Assembly (NCBI GenBank): GCA_007644065.1
Contig: VJWN01000006.1
Span: 1,364,001 to 1,428,000 of the forward strand
DNA from: Margaritispora aquatica
Lineage: Eukaryota > Ascomycota > Leotiomycetes > Helotiales > Discinellaceae
DNA: 64,000 bases
Reading direction: 5' to 3'
This document shows, one piece after another, positions 45,908 through 57,577 of the stretch. A model generated the notes under the pieces. The model saw only the letters and a list, made by a program, of their open reading frames with translations, had not been told where the DNA came from and searched no databases. Each line of letters opens with the position of its first letter. Position 1 is the first letter of the stretch. A program made the position numbers and the translations under genes.

Positions 45908-48900
45908 AATCGAGTGTGTATATAAGAAATCTAGAATGGAAATCAATTGGGTGGAGGCTATTGTGATTTTGTAAGTGCTTGCCAGCAGCTACAGTGGTAT
46001 TTCGAGCTAAAATCCGAACAGTAGACCGGAAGGATCAAGTATACCAGAAGATATGAGGCAACGGCGCCATATACCCATTTTGTTTTCAACTTTAGCAAAG
46101 GGGAAATGTCGCTATCACAAATCTTGCCGTTATGCAAGTCAGAGTCTGGTCTACATTCATTTCCTATATGTATTTGTTCTTAGACGAATTTGGCACTGTT
46201 TGCCTGTTCTCTCGCTTATTAGAGTTTCTATACCAGGTTGTCGAAATGCAAAGCATCGTCATTCTCCCATTGTTCTTTCCAGCCTATACCATTTTAAACC
46301 TGCTATTTTTCATCACAACCAATCGATCTAGATCTATAGATCTCTCTCGTCCGATCAATTCTGCACAAACCACGGCTAAAACCTTTCAACCCGCAAGTCG
46401 TGAGATCAGATCAGATCAGATCATATCCTCCGATTCCATAACCCCCCGTCAAAACCTTAGCATTGTTCCATCCACATTACTACCTCGTGACTCTACCAAA
46501 AGCGGTTGGGGAAATGCACATTCAATCTCTTCAACACGTGTAGCCTGCCTTATGTCAGGTGGCTGCCACAACTCTACAAACATATCCACCGTTCTACTGC
46601 CAAGCACCCTACAGTTGATCATACTTCGTAAACCAACCAAGCCACAGACTCGCAACAATCGCCCGTTTGGTAAAGTCCGTATCTCGCTACGTGATTCCCC
46701 ACAACCTGGTTCACTTTACCAATACATGGGAATCGAAGGAAATAAATCCAAACACTCTAATTGCTGTCTTGAAATATCCATATACCCGTCTTGCATAGAT
46801 AAATGTCATTCACGCATTGAATATCATTGCCGACCAGCAAGAGTGAAGCCGCCGACTACGACCTCACTTTCAAGGCAAAACCAAATTAGACTTCCGTCCC
46901 CGAATCTCAAAAGAATGATCATCTTCACATTTCCATCCCATCATGCATCCTGCATCCTGCATCACAGTCGCATCGTACCAGTATGTTGGTTCGGAGCAAA
47001 CTAACCGAACTTCCCAAAGGTTCGGCCATGTTACCCAATCTTTCTATTATCTTTCCCTGTTACATTTTCAGTTCGGTGCATGGCATGGAACTATCATATG
47101 TGCAACCACCTGCTACGTTTTTGTTTTTGCTTCGAAATGGCTCGAAACGGCAAAATTAAGCTCGTGCCAGCCTCGTGCGCCCCGGCACAGCGGTTTGATG
47201 CACAATATCGAGACGATATTGATTGGGCACGCGGCGTTGCGATGGTATGTGAAGTGTGTGGTGTGGTGTCCCGATATGTGGGAGGACTAGGACTCAGCAG
47301 TGGCTTCGACCCGATTCCTGGGTTCAAAGCTGCTGATCGCTTCCGCTTTAGAACAGACTTGCATGCACGCACAAATTCTGTGTCCTGGATGCAGAAATGC
47401 AAACTCGCATGCAGCGCAGCGCAGGTGTGTGCAGATGCAGATGCAGATGTAGATTGCCGGTACAAGCCCTTATCCTTCCTTCGTTTCTCGTCTGTTTCCT
47501 TCGAATGATAGAAAATCAGTTGGGTTGAGAGAGAATGAACCAGTGCTCTTCCCGTCTGATGGAAAAACTCAAGCCATAGACACGACTCGTTGTTGGGTGC
47601 TTGCTGCCCATCGTGTTACATGTACTACATACGAAGCGCCGTCTCTACCGCCAGAAACGCATTCATGGAGCAAAGATGCCTCATCGAGAAATGCAAACTT
47701 GGTGATTCCTCCCAAACCATCTATCCTAGAGATTTTGCGCCAAATATCTCGGCTCCCGAAGCGAAGCGAGAAATAGGAGGACGCCTTCCCGAGCCGACGC
47801 AGATGCGACACAGCCGAAAGACATGCCGAACGCTACTGCCGAGATCCTCTCCTCTCGTTGTTCCGCCTTCCTAACCTTTAACCTCCGATGAGGAGACGGA
47901 TGAGAACTGTGTGCCAGTGCTCGTAAACAGCGACAGGCCTCTGTCGAGTACACACCCATACGAAAGGGGCAGCGATCGTCGGTTGTGGAACACGCCTTTG
48001 GCATCAGTTTCTTGAAGTGCGCCAAGCACTTGTGTGCGAGATTGCATCGAGACGGAGAAAAGAAATGGAGGGAAAGATGGGGAGAATGAGAGCGGTGTTT
48101 GTCATGCGCCATTCCGCGATTCCTTCTTAAGCCTCGAAATGCCGGTAGAAGATAAGGAAGCAAACATGACCATGGCTATTCAGGTAAGTAGGGTACATAC
48201 GGAGGTATCTCCGCACACGACGATGTAGCGCGAGATAGTACGTAGGTACATAATTATGTCACTTGTATTTTCGCAAGCCACCAACATCAGCTGTGCGGGC
48301 GAGTACATTGGGGGCTAAAAAGAGGTTTCTTTGTGGCTTTTTCGTTGGGCACAACTGGGTGGAAGGAAGAGGCACGGGGGAGTACGAGTACGACCAGGAA
48401 GTACTAATACTCATACCAACAGTCCGGGGTGAGAAAAGGTGCAAAACGGCTACACGGTACGGATACCCCGCCTTCCTTAGAGAAGGAACATGCTTGGGAA
48501 ATTGACTATTGGACTGTTGCGTTTCGGGCGTTGTTGGTGGGAAGCAGAGAATATGGTATGTTTTGCTAATTAGGGCCATTTCAAGGGAATGTCTCGTTTG
48601 CTTGCTGCTTTATTGTGGGTAATTCCAAAAGAATCTTGCAATATCCGATGTTGAAACGTCTTCCTTGACGGGAAAGAGTGGGTGCCATTTTATCATCGAT
48701 AGACTTGTGTCTAGAACATCCATTCGAGTAGTCTTCATAAACCCGTCTCGAATTTGCGAACGAAATTGACAGCACTCGAAAGCCCGCCAGTCCAAGTCAC
48801 ACATTCGTGGGTCTGCTTCTGAAAACAAGAGATCTGCGAGTTTCGGTCATCCCAGCTTTAGTATATTGCTATATATTCGAGAAATCACCTTATCAATGAG

Positions 48901-49894
48901 CTGCCCTGTACTCGCTTCTCTTTTGTCGCGCTCCTATGCCGTGATACATATAGTTCTGTAAGGGGACTTCCTATTGTCTTCCTTAAAAACACGTAGAGCT
49001 GTCTCACTCTTCCCCAGATGTTCAAATAGCAATACTACTATGCCGTAAGATCCAACAGCCACTGCCGCCCATTCGGTCAAAAGCTATATCCTGTTCCCTG
49101 CTTTGAATTGACAGCGCATCCTAACACACAATCAATCAAGCAAGCAAGCCATGAACTTAAACAACAAACCGAAAACTTCAACGCAGCGCACTGGATTATC
49201 TACAACAGCATTCAGCTACATGAATGATATGCCATGTCTTTGCTTTCTACCAGCTCTACACAGGCTACTTAGCAAGAAAAATAAACTGGCAAGAAAAAGC
49301 AAGGATAGGCATAGAAAACCGCCTACCACACGAGAAGTAGTTATCACATGTTAATGATGCAAGTAGCAAGGCAGCTATTAGCTGTAAATCAGTAATCGGC
49401 GTCGTAACTCGAGATTAAGAGCAGCTGAGCAGACCATGAACTATTCTTTACTATGCTTGGATAGCTCTTAGTTCCTGAAAGAGGAAGTGTGTGGAAATAT
49501 CTTATACAAGCTTACTGCTTCCGCAATCTGGGACCAAGCCTCAAATCTTCTACGTCCAGTATCACATATATAGTTGAATCATCTAGCAACTCAGAGGTAT
49601 GGATGGGAAGAGCACGATTATGTTCACTGAAAGCTATGAGCTTGCCATGCATAAAAAAGGTCTGTACGAAAACATCGATTTTATTGACGAGGACCTGGTA
49701 TCTAACTCCAAAAATGCCCATCCATCCGTTTCACCATGACCATGACCATGAACCACCAATGCTTATGCTCGCTTGTACGCTATGCCCGATGCAGTAGATG
49801 TCATTAACCACGCATAATGAAAATGAAGATACCATTCCTCCAGCGTCTCACCTCGCAAGCTGCAATCCATGCTCATTCTGGACATGGAAATCCG
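45908..49894. other. 4 kb gene-poor region
   Basis: No supported gene. A 290-codon plus-strand ORF (46132-47004) is the longest open frame; it looks like unconstrained sequence. A short AGATC array lies at 46403-46422. The right end holds the 3' untranslated region of the RNA polymerase gene. I see no terminal repeats or transposase motifs. Confidence 0.4.
46403..46422. repeat. (AGATC)n short tandem repeat
   Basis: About four copies of a 5-base unit. Confidence 0.8.
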
Positions 49895-52800
49895 CTAGGA
49901 GTCCATCAGACGTGCAAGCCTCTCAAGCGAGGACTCTTTCACCTCGAGATCGATGACTTCTTCCTCTATCTCTATCTCTATCTCTCCCATGAGCTCTGTA
50001 GCATCATTGTGAGCACCTGCTAACTGAGAACGTTGCTGTCCAATAGACTGGTCGCTAACTTGTTGGACGATTTTGGCGCTGGGTTCGGCCTCTATGACCA
50101 GCTCAAGGTTGGAGGTACCGTCCTCAGTACCAATCATGCGAGCGAGCTTCTCGAGCGCTGACTCCTTGATTTCAAGATCAACTTCCTCTTCCTCTACCTC
50201 GTGCTCCCCATCGTCGTAAGCCGAAATGACAGAACTGGTATTAGCATCTCTAAAAAGCTGATCTGGCGCTAGATACTTGCTATCAAGCTTGGTCGAATCT
50301 CCAATCGCCTTTGATTCGGCATTTCTAGCATTGGTGCTCCCGGAGAATGGATGGGACACGTGGACAGTGTCTTGCTCAAGCAAAGAAACGGAAGCTGGAT
50401 AGTTGATCGAGTTGACCAAAACCGTAGAGTCGGATCCAGAAGAACGTCTAATTTGATGCTGATTGTAGCCCTTCGGCTGCTGAGATCTTGCAGCTTTGAG
50501 TTGAGCAGCCTCGTGTGAATTGATAAGACCATCAACTCGAATCCTTGGGACAACCTCATCGACTAGCAAATCAGCTGACGTTGAATTGTTCTGAGCCGGG
50601 AAGGCGGTCGCCAGAACAAGCTCGCCATCTTCGCCTCGGATAAAATCATGCTCCTCTTGATTGAGTCTTGCCTCATCATCAATGAAATCGCTCTCGTCAT
50701 CAGAGTCATCAACATGACGGAAAAGATCAAGCTCTTCACCGCGATGAACAATGATACCGTCCTCTTGCTGAATGAAGTCCTCGGCGAGGTCGACCTTTCC
50801 AGCGCCACCAGCGTTTCGTTTTCGAGATTTCCCAGTTTGAGGGGCGTTGGAGTCTTGAACGTCATCATGAAATTCAATACCAGTTGCGATACGACCAAGC
50901 TCTTTCTCGAACAGCCATGGGAAACTCATTAGAGGCATGAAGCGTGGTTCCATCTTTCTCTTTGGTACTTCCCGACCTCCAACCATTCTCATTGTCCGAC
51001 ATTCGGCGAGAGCGATATCCATTTCCTCTTTTGTGACCTTGTACATTCCAGCAACGAAAGGACCAAGTACCTCAAAGGTGTCGCCACCAGCCTTCAAAAT
51101 ACATATATTTCTGAACTGTTCCTTGAGACTGTCGGATAATCTCCCGATCTCTTCTTGAAGTTTGTAGTCGCTTCCGATACGTGGCTTTGAGAGAACGTAA
51201 GTTGTCCATATTTCAAATTCAGTTGCAATCTCCTGCTGCGCCATGAGACGTCGCATAGCAGTATCGTACTGTGTCTTAACCTGCCTCGCCATCTTCAGCA
51301 GTGAATTTTCCAACTTGTATGCCCTGAGGATACGTTTATCGAATGGTTCTTCATATTTGGGAGTGAAATTGACCCTCTCGACTTTATCGTAGAGCTGACC
51401 AAGGATCTTTCCCGAAACATACTGCGCTTCCTTGGGCTTGTGCTTCTTCTCCATAAAATGTGGCCACTTTGTAGGATTGAGTCGCTTTGGCATGACCGCT
51501 GGTTCACCAGTTTTAACATAATCAACAGCTTTCGAATGCAGTTCTGTGAGCTCCAAACCTATTGGATGTTAGTCTTCGATCAGTTCGAAAAGCCGTCTGA
51601 ACTTACACTTGGGGTCCTTCACTCCCATGTCCATATAGTCCGATAGAGCAAGGTGGGCATGCGCAATTGTTGGAAGAGTATCATTCTTCATGAAACGTAC
51701 GAAGAATTTCATGAGATCTGTAATTTGGACTGGGCGATGCAAATTTCTGGCTTTTGGGCCATCGTAGTCCATTGGGTCACAGTTCCATTCTCTTGGAAGA
51801 AGGTTTTCATCCCAGATAACGAAAAAGTCATCGCCGTCCAGGTCACCACCAGAACACATACTAGGAATGTCACGCTCGCCGTTGAGTGGGAATACAACGA
51901 CGTCTCGAAGGTGGTGAAGGGCTGGCACATCCACAGCTCTTACAACTCTAATATCTCCAGGGTGCAAGGATGGATTGCGACCTACCAAACAAATGCCTTC
52001 AACAACGTTGTATCTATTAGGATCTGTCTTGTCTGGGACCTGGATGAATATCTCAGGCAGTTCTTCAACTAGGTTCTGCTGGCCACGAGCAACGCTTGGA
52101 GTCTTGTAACCTCGAAGAGTATTCGTTTCGTCAACACAACCCAGAACGAAAGCGCCACCCTCAACGATGATCTTGGCCTTTTCTTTCAGCAGCTTTATTG
52201 ACCATGATCGCCAGAGATGCAGAAGCGAGAGCACAAATGGATCCCGCTCTGCCATGAATCCATTTCGAATCATGGTGGCAATGTTAATTGTCATTGCATT
52301 TTCATCAATATATGTCAACAAGAGATGCATTGCCAACTCATTGTCGCTCATAGCGTTCTGATAGTTGGCTAGTTGCTCCACAAGCATATCGATGAAAACC
52401 TGATCAGGAACACCAAGGGCTGACAGAATTGTAATAGTTTGTCGATTTAGATTCGCAGTTGAAAATCGAGCGCATCTGATAATCTCTAAACCATTGTATA
52501 CGGCAGGGAATTTTGCTTGGCTCTCGCGAAGATGGACCTCACGTTCTTTTGCTTCTGGCCACACCACCAAAATTCCTTTAGCACCTCCGAGTCGGAATTG
52601 AAATGCTGATGGGGCAACGTTAGATCGGACTCCTAATTCAGCGGCGATCATTTGAGCAAGAAAGGCACTGATTTTGCCAACACCGTCTGTGAAGTTATAT
52701 TTCTTTTCTCCAACTTCCAGTACAACATCTGGTATTCGTACTAGGTCTGGCTTTGATAATCCGTTGATAGCACGAGTGGTGGAGAAGCATTGACCAAGTC

Positions 52801-54700
52801 TGGCAGCATATTTTGCAACCACTTTGATTGCGGAAAAGTTGCCCATCCATTGACGTATATCATCGCAGGACAGATGGTCTGTAGGGCAGAAGAAATACGC
52901 TCCATTCTCGCGAAACTGCGAGTTTCCAAAGGCGAGAAATTGGTAGTGGCGATCTCCAATTTGAATGCCGTTGTATAAAGTTCTGAAAACTCTGCTGAAT
53001 AACTCATCATTCCTGGTTTTCTCTGCACATGCATTAATTCGACCCTAGAGATCATGTTAGGAAGAATCTAAATCCTATCGGGTGATCATATGATATGGTC
53101 AACATACCTCTTCACGCTCATCCGTAAACTGAACTCGCAAAAACCTACCCTCCGCGTTTTCACGAGCATAGTGGCGAAGGACTCTGTTGGTGGTTTCTAC
53201 TGCCGGGCAGCCAAAATATATGGCCGTTGGAGTGATTGTAGCCTTTCTGGCGATACCGCAATAGTGTGGAATGGCTGTCGCAAACGAGGCGTTCATAGCA
53301 TCGTCGTTTGAGAAAAGTGACATCGGATCCCAAATGCGTTTGGCGTTTTTCTTATCCGCTACCCACTCCAACATGTTCCGGGCTCTTAATGGATCTTCAG
53401 ATGAGAGTAGAGCCAGCCGTTCAATAAAAGCTGCGCTGATGTTATACTCGTTAAGAAATTCGTGTGAGATGCATACTTCGAGTTGATATCTAATCTCAAA
53501 TGGGAGGGTGATGGATTTGATACTGAGATCAGAACTTGCATTTTGAGAGAGGGGACGATCAATCCAAGACCAGATATCAGCTAGATGTCCTGTTTGCTTC
53601 TTTAAAACATCCATCGTTTCGATCTCAATGTTAAAGTCCTGCAATGCTTGCTTCATCTCATTGAATCGAGCTTCTGGAATAGATGAGGTGACAAATTGAA
53701 ACAAATATGTCTTCCACCGACCTGGAGAGTTTTTAACATTATTTCAACTAAGGGACGGGACGGGAATGATCTTACCAACATCAATTATTGGGGCTTCCTT
53801 CTTGTGCAACGAAACTATCTTGGTCTGGAGATCTCGGACATCATACACAATATCAGTCTGTCGAAACCAAGCTTCGAATTCCGTCCAAATCAGACTTTCC
53901 TCCTTATGGCCAGCTCTATCTTCTTCACTCTTGCGATAAATTTGGGGAGGACTATCCAACGAAACAAGGAGCCCAAAAGTACCTGTTTCCGGGAAATCCT
54001 TTCGCTGAATCTTCTTCATAGCAGCAAATGGAATTTGAATCATGAGTCTGTTAACTCGGTCTAGCGCCCGGCCTCTTTCGAACAAAACGTTGAAAGATGC
54101 ATTGATACGTAGCCGTCGCAGGTCAACCTCGAAAGTTATATCTTGGGGCCGGTTTTTGATCGGCTGTGCAACATAGAGTTCCAAAAATCTCGTTGGCTCG
54201 GTCATGATGCCAAACTGGATCCGACCGGCCAGAAGTTTGATGACTGCATCATAATAGACGCCTCTCCGGGTAGGACTCGGAACTTGGTCTCGCCCTTTTC
54301 TTTGAGCAGCAAGTTCAACACTGACGAAGTAGCGACCCTTGGATCCTTGAAATGGATATTTCCCCTGCAATATTTCCCAAAACGCCTTGTGAGGAGGAGG
54401 CGTGAACTTCACCTTGGCATTTCCGTCTGATCCAAAGACTTCAACAAATGTTATTTGCCCTTCTAAACCGAATGCCTTCTTGACTGTGTAGGTATCAAGA
54501 TCGACAGACAAGATGCCTCTCACCTTGATCCACAAATGAGAATTGTCCCTCCACTCGGCAGCTGGCTTTAAGGTAAATCCATAATTTCTCTGAAGATTTG
54601 GTCCAGAGTATCTTTCACGTTGTTTCGAATTTGGAGGAGCAACTAAAGAGTGGTTTATGCGAGTGTGGTTTCCATATTTGGAGAACGAATCTGTCGCCAT
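49895..54700 (-). CDS. RNA-dependent RNA polymerase (RNA silencing)
   Basis: Cellular RNA-dependent RNA polymerase that makes double-stranded RNA for small-RNA silencing; Neurospora QDE-1 and SAD-1 and fission-yeast Rdp1 are relatives. Four exons: 53776-54700, 53108-53721, 51607-53044 and 49895-51558, giving 1546 residues. The catalytic loop CSGGDLDGDDFFVIWDENL near residue 910 holds the D-x-D-G-D signature. Other conserved blocks are KYNFTDGVGKISAFLAQMIA, FQFRLGGAKGILVVWPEA, VDVPALHHLRDVVVFPLNGE and, across the last intron, LHSKAVDYVKTG followed by KWPHFMEKK. Length and colinearity suggest the Rdp1/SAD-1 type more than QDE-1, but this is inference. The C-terminus past about residue 1440 is acidic and carries two related copies of a short motif. 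Introns are 47-63 bases. Confidence 0.93.
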
Positions 54701-57577
54701 ATTTCAAGTAGAACCTGAGAATCCTGTGTGGTGGTCAGTAAATAGACATAAAGGTAACAGAGAGGCAAAAATAACTTGAATACCTGGAGCAATAGATCGT
54801 GAAAGGAAGATTTCGAGATTTGCCAGAGACATCCGAGTTGATGTGAGCACTACTCTGTTCTTTGGATCCGCGGAGGTAGAACTGAAGCCAACTGTGTCAA
54901 ATAGAACGGCAGACTGCGAGTTGCTGTGTTGGATCTAGGAGGACGGACGGTTTGCAGGTTTGCAGGTTTGCTTGCTGATTAAGATCGAGATCAAAATGAA
55001 AGGTCAACTTTGGGGTATGTGGTCTAATAGCGGGGGTAAGTCGAGAAGAGTCGTACTCAAAGATCTATACTCTGAGATTCTGTTAGTCGCGGACGAGTTA
55101 GGTCAAGTAAGGTGGGAAGCTGCGTTGTGTTGAGGTGGAAAGGGATTTCAATTGTTGATATCGGTGTTTGTGTTTGGCAGCATCGTGGAAGGGCATCGAA
55201 GTCTTACTTATGCCAGAGACAGTAGCGTAATAGAGAATTGGATATTAGAATGATTATTCTCTCTAGGTAAATCAAACTTGAAGTGTGTAGCAAAAAGGTT
55301 TCGAGCTCCGACGCCAGCAGTTCGTCTGCTCTTCTTTCCCCCTCCAAACAGAGCAACAAGAGAAATAGAGGAAATTCGAGTTGAAACGAGTGGCCCAAAT
55401 GAAAAGTGATCAGTCATTTACCTTTGGCATCCGAGATTTGATGGGAAATCCAATTCATGCTGGCAAGTGCATGTTGTGTGAGTGTGATAATATCTCATGA
55501 CCGATATCTGTGGTGCAACCATCTCGGGCCAAATGTGCGCTTGGGGATGCACAATAAGGGCAGACGCGAAGCAAGCGCGAGAGGGACGTGTCGAAACCAC
55601 GTGATCAACTCAAGAACCCGGGCCGTCTCGTCCCGTGCCGTGCCTAACCGTCCTCGTCCTAAGGTACTTTAGGTACTTTAGGTACGAGTACTTAGGTACC
55701 TCGTCACCTTCATTGTTTTCTCTCTCATACAATTCTCGACTCGAATATACCTTATGCTCTATACTTATTGACTGCGAAATTGTCAACTGTAAATTATCAA
55801 TTATCAACAACTACCTTGTTGCAGATGCATATTGCTAATAAATATGAAGATTAGACTTCCTCGAAAATGATTACAATTTGAAGCTTACTGCAGCTGCTCA
55901 TGAAGTAGTCGATCGAGCGGTTGGCCTCTCTCGTCTCGAAGGTAGATGAAAGCACTAGCATACCACGCCAGATACTCTTTCTTCATTCTCGTTTCTTGAA
56001 TGATATACCATCTTACTTTTCAAGAACGAGAGCAAGAGAAACCTGGAACCATGGCGATCATCTCTCTCTCCTATGAGGACATTAAGGCATCAACTGAGTG
56101 GGGGCAACCGTTATCCAAGTGACATCACAAGCATCGAAATCCGAGAGCAAGAGGAGCGTGGAGTTGAGTGTGGGGGAATGGGGGTGTTAAACCCATCCGG
56201 AGATGTTTTATTTTCCAGCTTCAAGCAATCCCCTCTGCAAGTTCGACTCTTCGAAATTGGAACCTGAAGCTACTTGAAGAGCCTTCAACTCTCACCGTTA
56301 GACGCCCCCATCTGTACGCTCGGCATATACGATCCACGTCGTCTAAAGCTCGCAAAAACAAATTCCAAAGACAGGCGACATGAGACATAAATCCCCGGCA
56401 CACAATCAGCAATAACTTTCCGAACGCAAAAGCTAAGCCTTGTGTTTTCCAATGTGCAGCATTTCACAGCATATCACTTCTCACCCCCTGCATCAACCTA
56501 CATTCTTCAGTGCTTCATCGGCTGTACGAGGACTTACCGACTTTTGCTTTTTCTCGTCTAAATCCCCTTCCTGCCAACTACCTACACATCCCGCGACCAA
56601 CTTTATTTCAGAGACTTGCCTTTTTTTCGGAAAGAGAAGAGGCAGCTAACTGGCACAATCTTAATTCCCAAGTAAAGAAAGAGATCGTCCTCGCCTTTTC
56701 GAAAATTGGCAACCTACTCGTATAAGCCTAACGACGCAAGGGTGCATGGCCCAATAAGGACATCAGATTCCTCCATAAGGTAGTCTGCAGGACTTCCCAT
56801 GTAGGTTGATGGTAGCCGAAAAGATAGCGCATATGGCCTTGCATCTATCAATTAGCTGTACATGTTTTGCAAATTCCACAACTAATTTATTACACTCCCA
56901 CCTCTGCTCTTCTTCGACGAGAAAACGAAGTGGCATATTACACTATCTCGTAAATCCCCTTCCACTAAGCAACAACACTACACCATGCAGAAAGAACATC
57001 TGTAGCTTTTCATGCATGTCCCTCGCCCTTTCTTTAGTTCGTGCTTTAGCGTATCGCTATCTTGTTTTCCTGTATCTCTCTTTCTTTCGACATGAGGTCA
57101 CACAAAAGCATCAAGAGAAACCTCTAACGAATACCCACGTCTGTGTTCACCCCAAGCAGCCCAACTGCACCAATCCAATATGCAAATACAGGCGATAAGG
57201 CAAACCGAACGTCTCAGCACCAATAAGCAGAGAAGGCAAAAACCATGCTTTTTCATTTTACTCCATCCCCAAAGAATCCAATCCTTCAGCCCCATGCCAT
57301 GCAATGCCATGTCCTGTACGACCATGCACCAAACCAAACCCATCTACCGAGCTCATCTCTCTCGTCCGTGAGGGTCCCTAAGAATCTAAAACACGCAACC
57401 CGAAAGCAAAAAAAGCCATGCATGTATGCAACCAATCTATCGAAGAGAAAAAAAGCCTCGCTCCAGTCAAAAACACCATCGTCATCGTCAATATCAAAAG
57501 CCACGCAATCCAAAAACCAATCAACCAATTCGCTATGCACCCCCACCCCCACCGCTACCTCTGAGCTTCATTAGCGA
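54701..57577. other. 2.9 kb gene-free region upstream of the RNA polymerase gene
   Basis: Promoter and leader of the RNA polymerase gene on the left; 3' untranslated region of the lactate dehydrogenase gene on the right. Contains a GGTACTTTA-type repeat (55662-55700). ORFs of 60-130 codons occur, but none has a domain or consistent splicing. Confidence 0.45.
55662..55700. repeat. GGTACTTTA direct repeats
   Basis: Tandem and near-tandem AGGTACTTT copies that pass into GGTACGAGTACTTAGGTACC. Related GGTACC/TAGGTA words are frequent in other spacers. Confidence 0.8.

Noticed and set aside
46132..47004. 290-codon plus-strand ORF
   Set aside because: No domain, unusual composition (very rich in Ser/Thr/Arg, low-complexity), no splice-supported context; looks like chance open frame in spacer DNA.
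48610..48828. 72-codon minus-strand ORF with balanced, protein-like composition
   Set aside because: Too short, no neighbouring exon that extends it, no family match.
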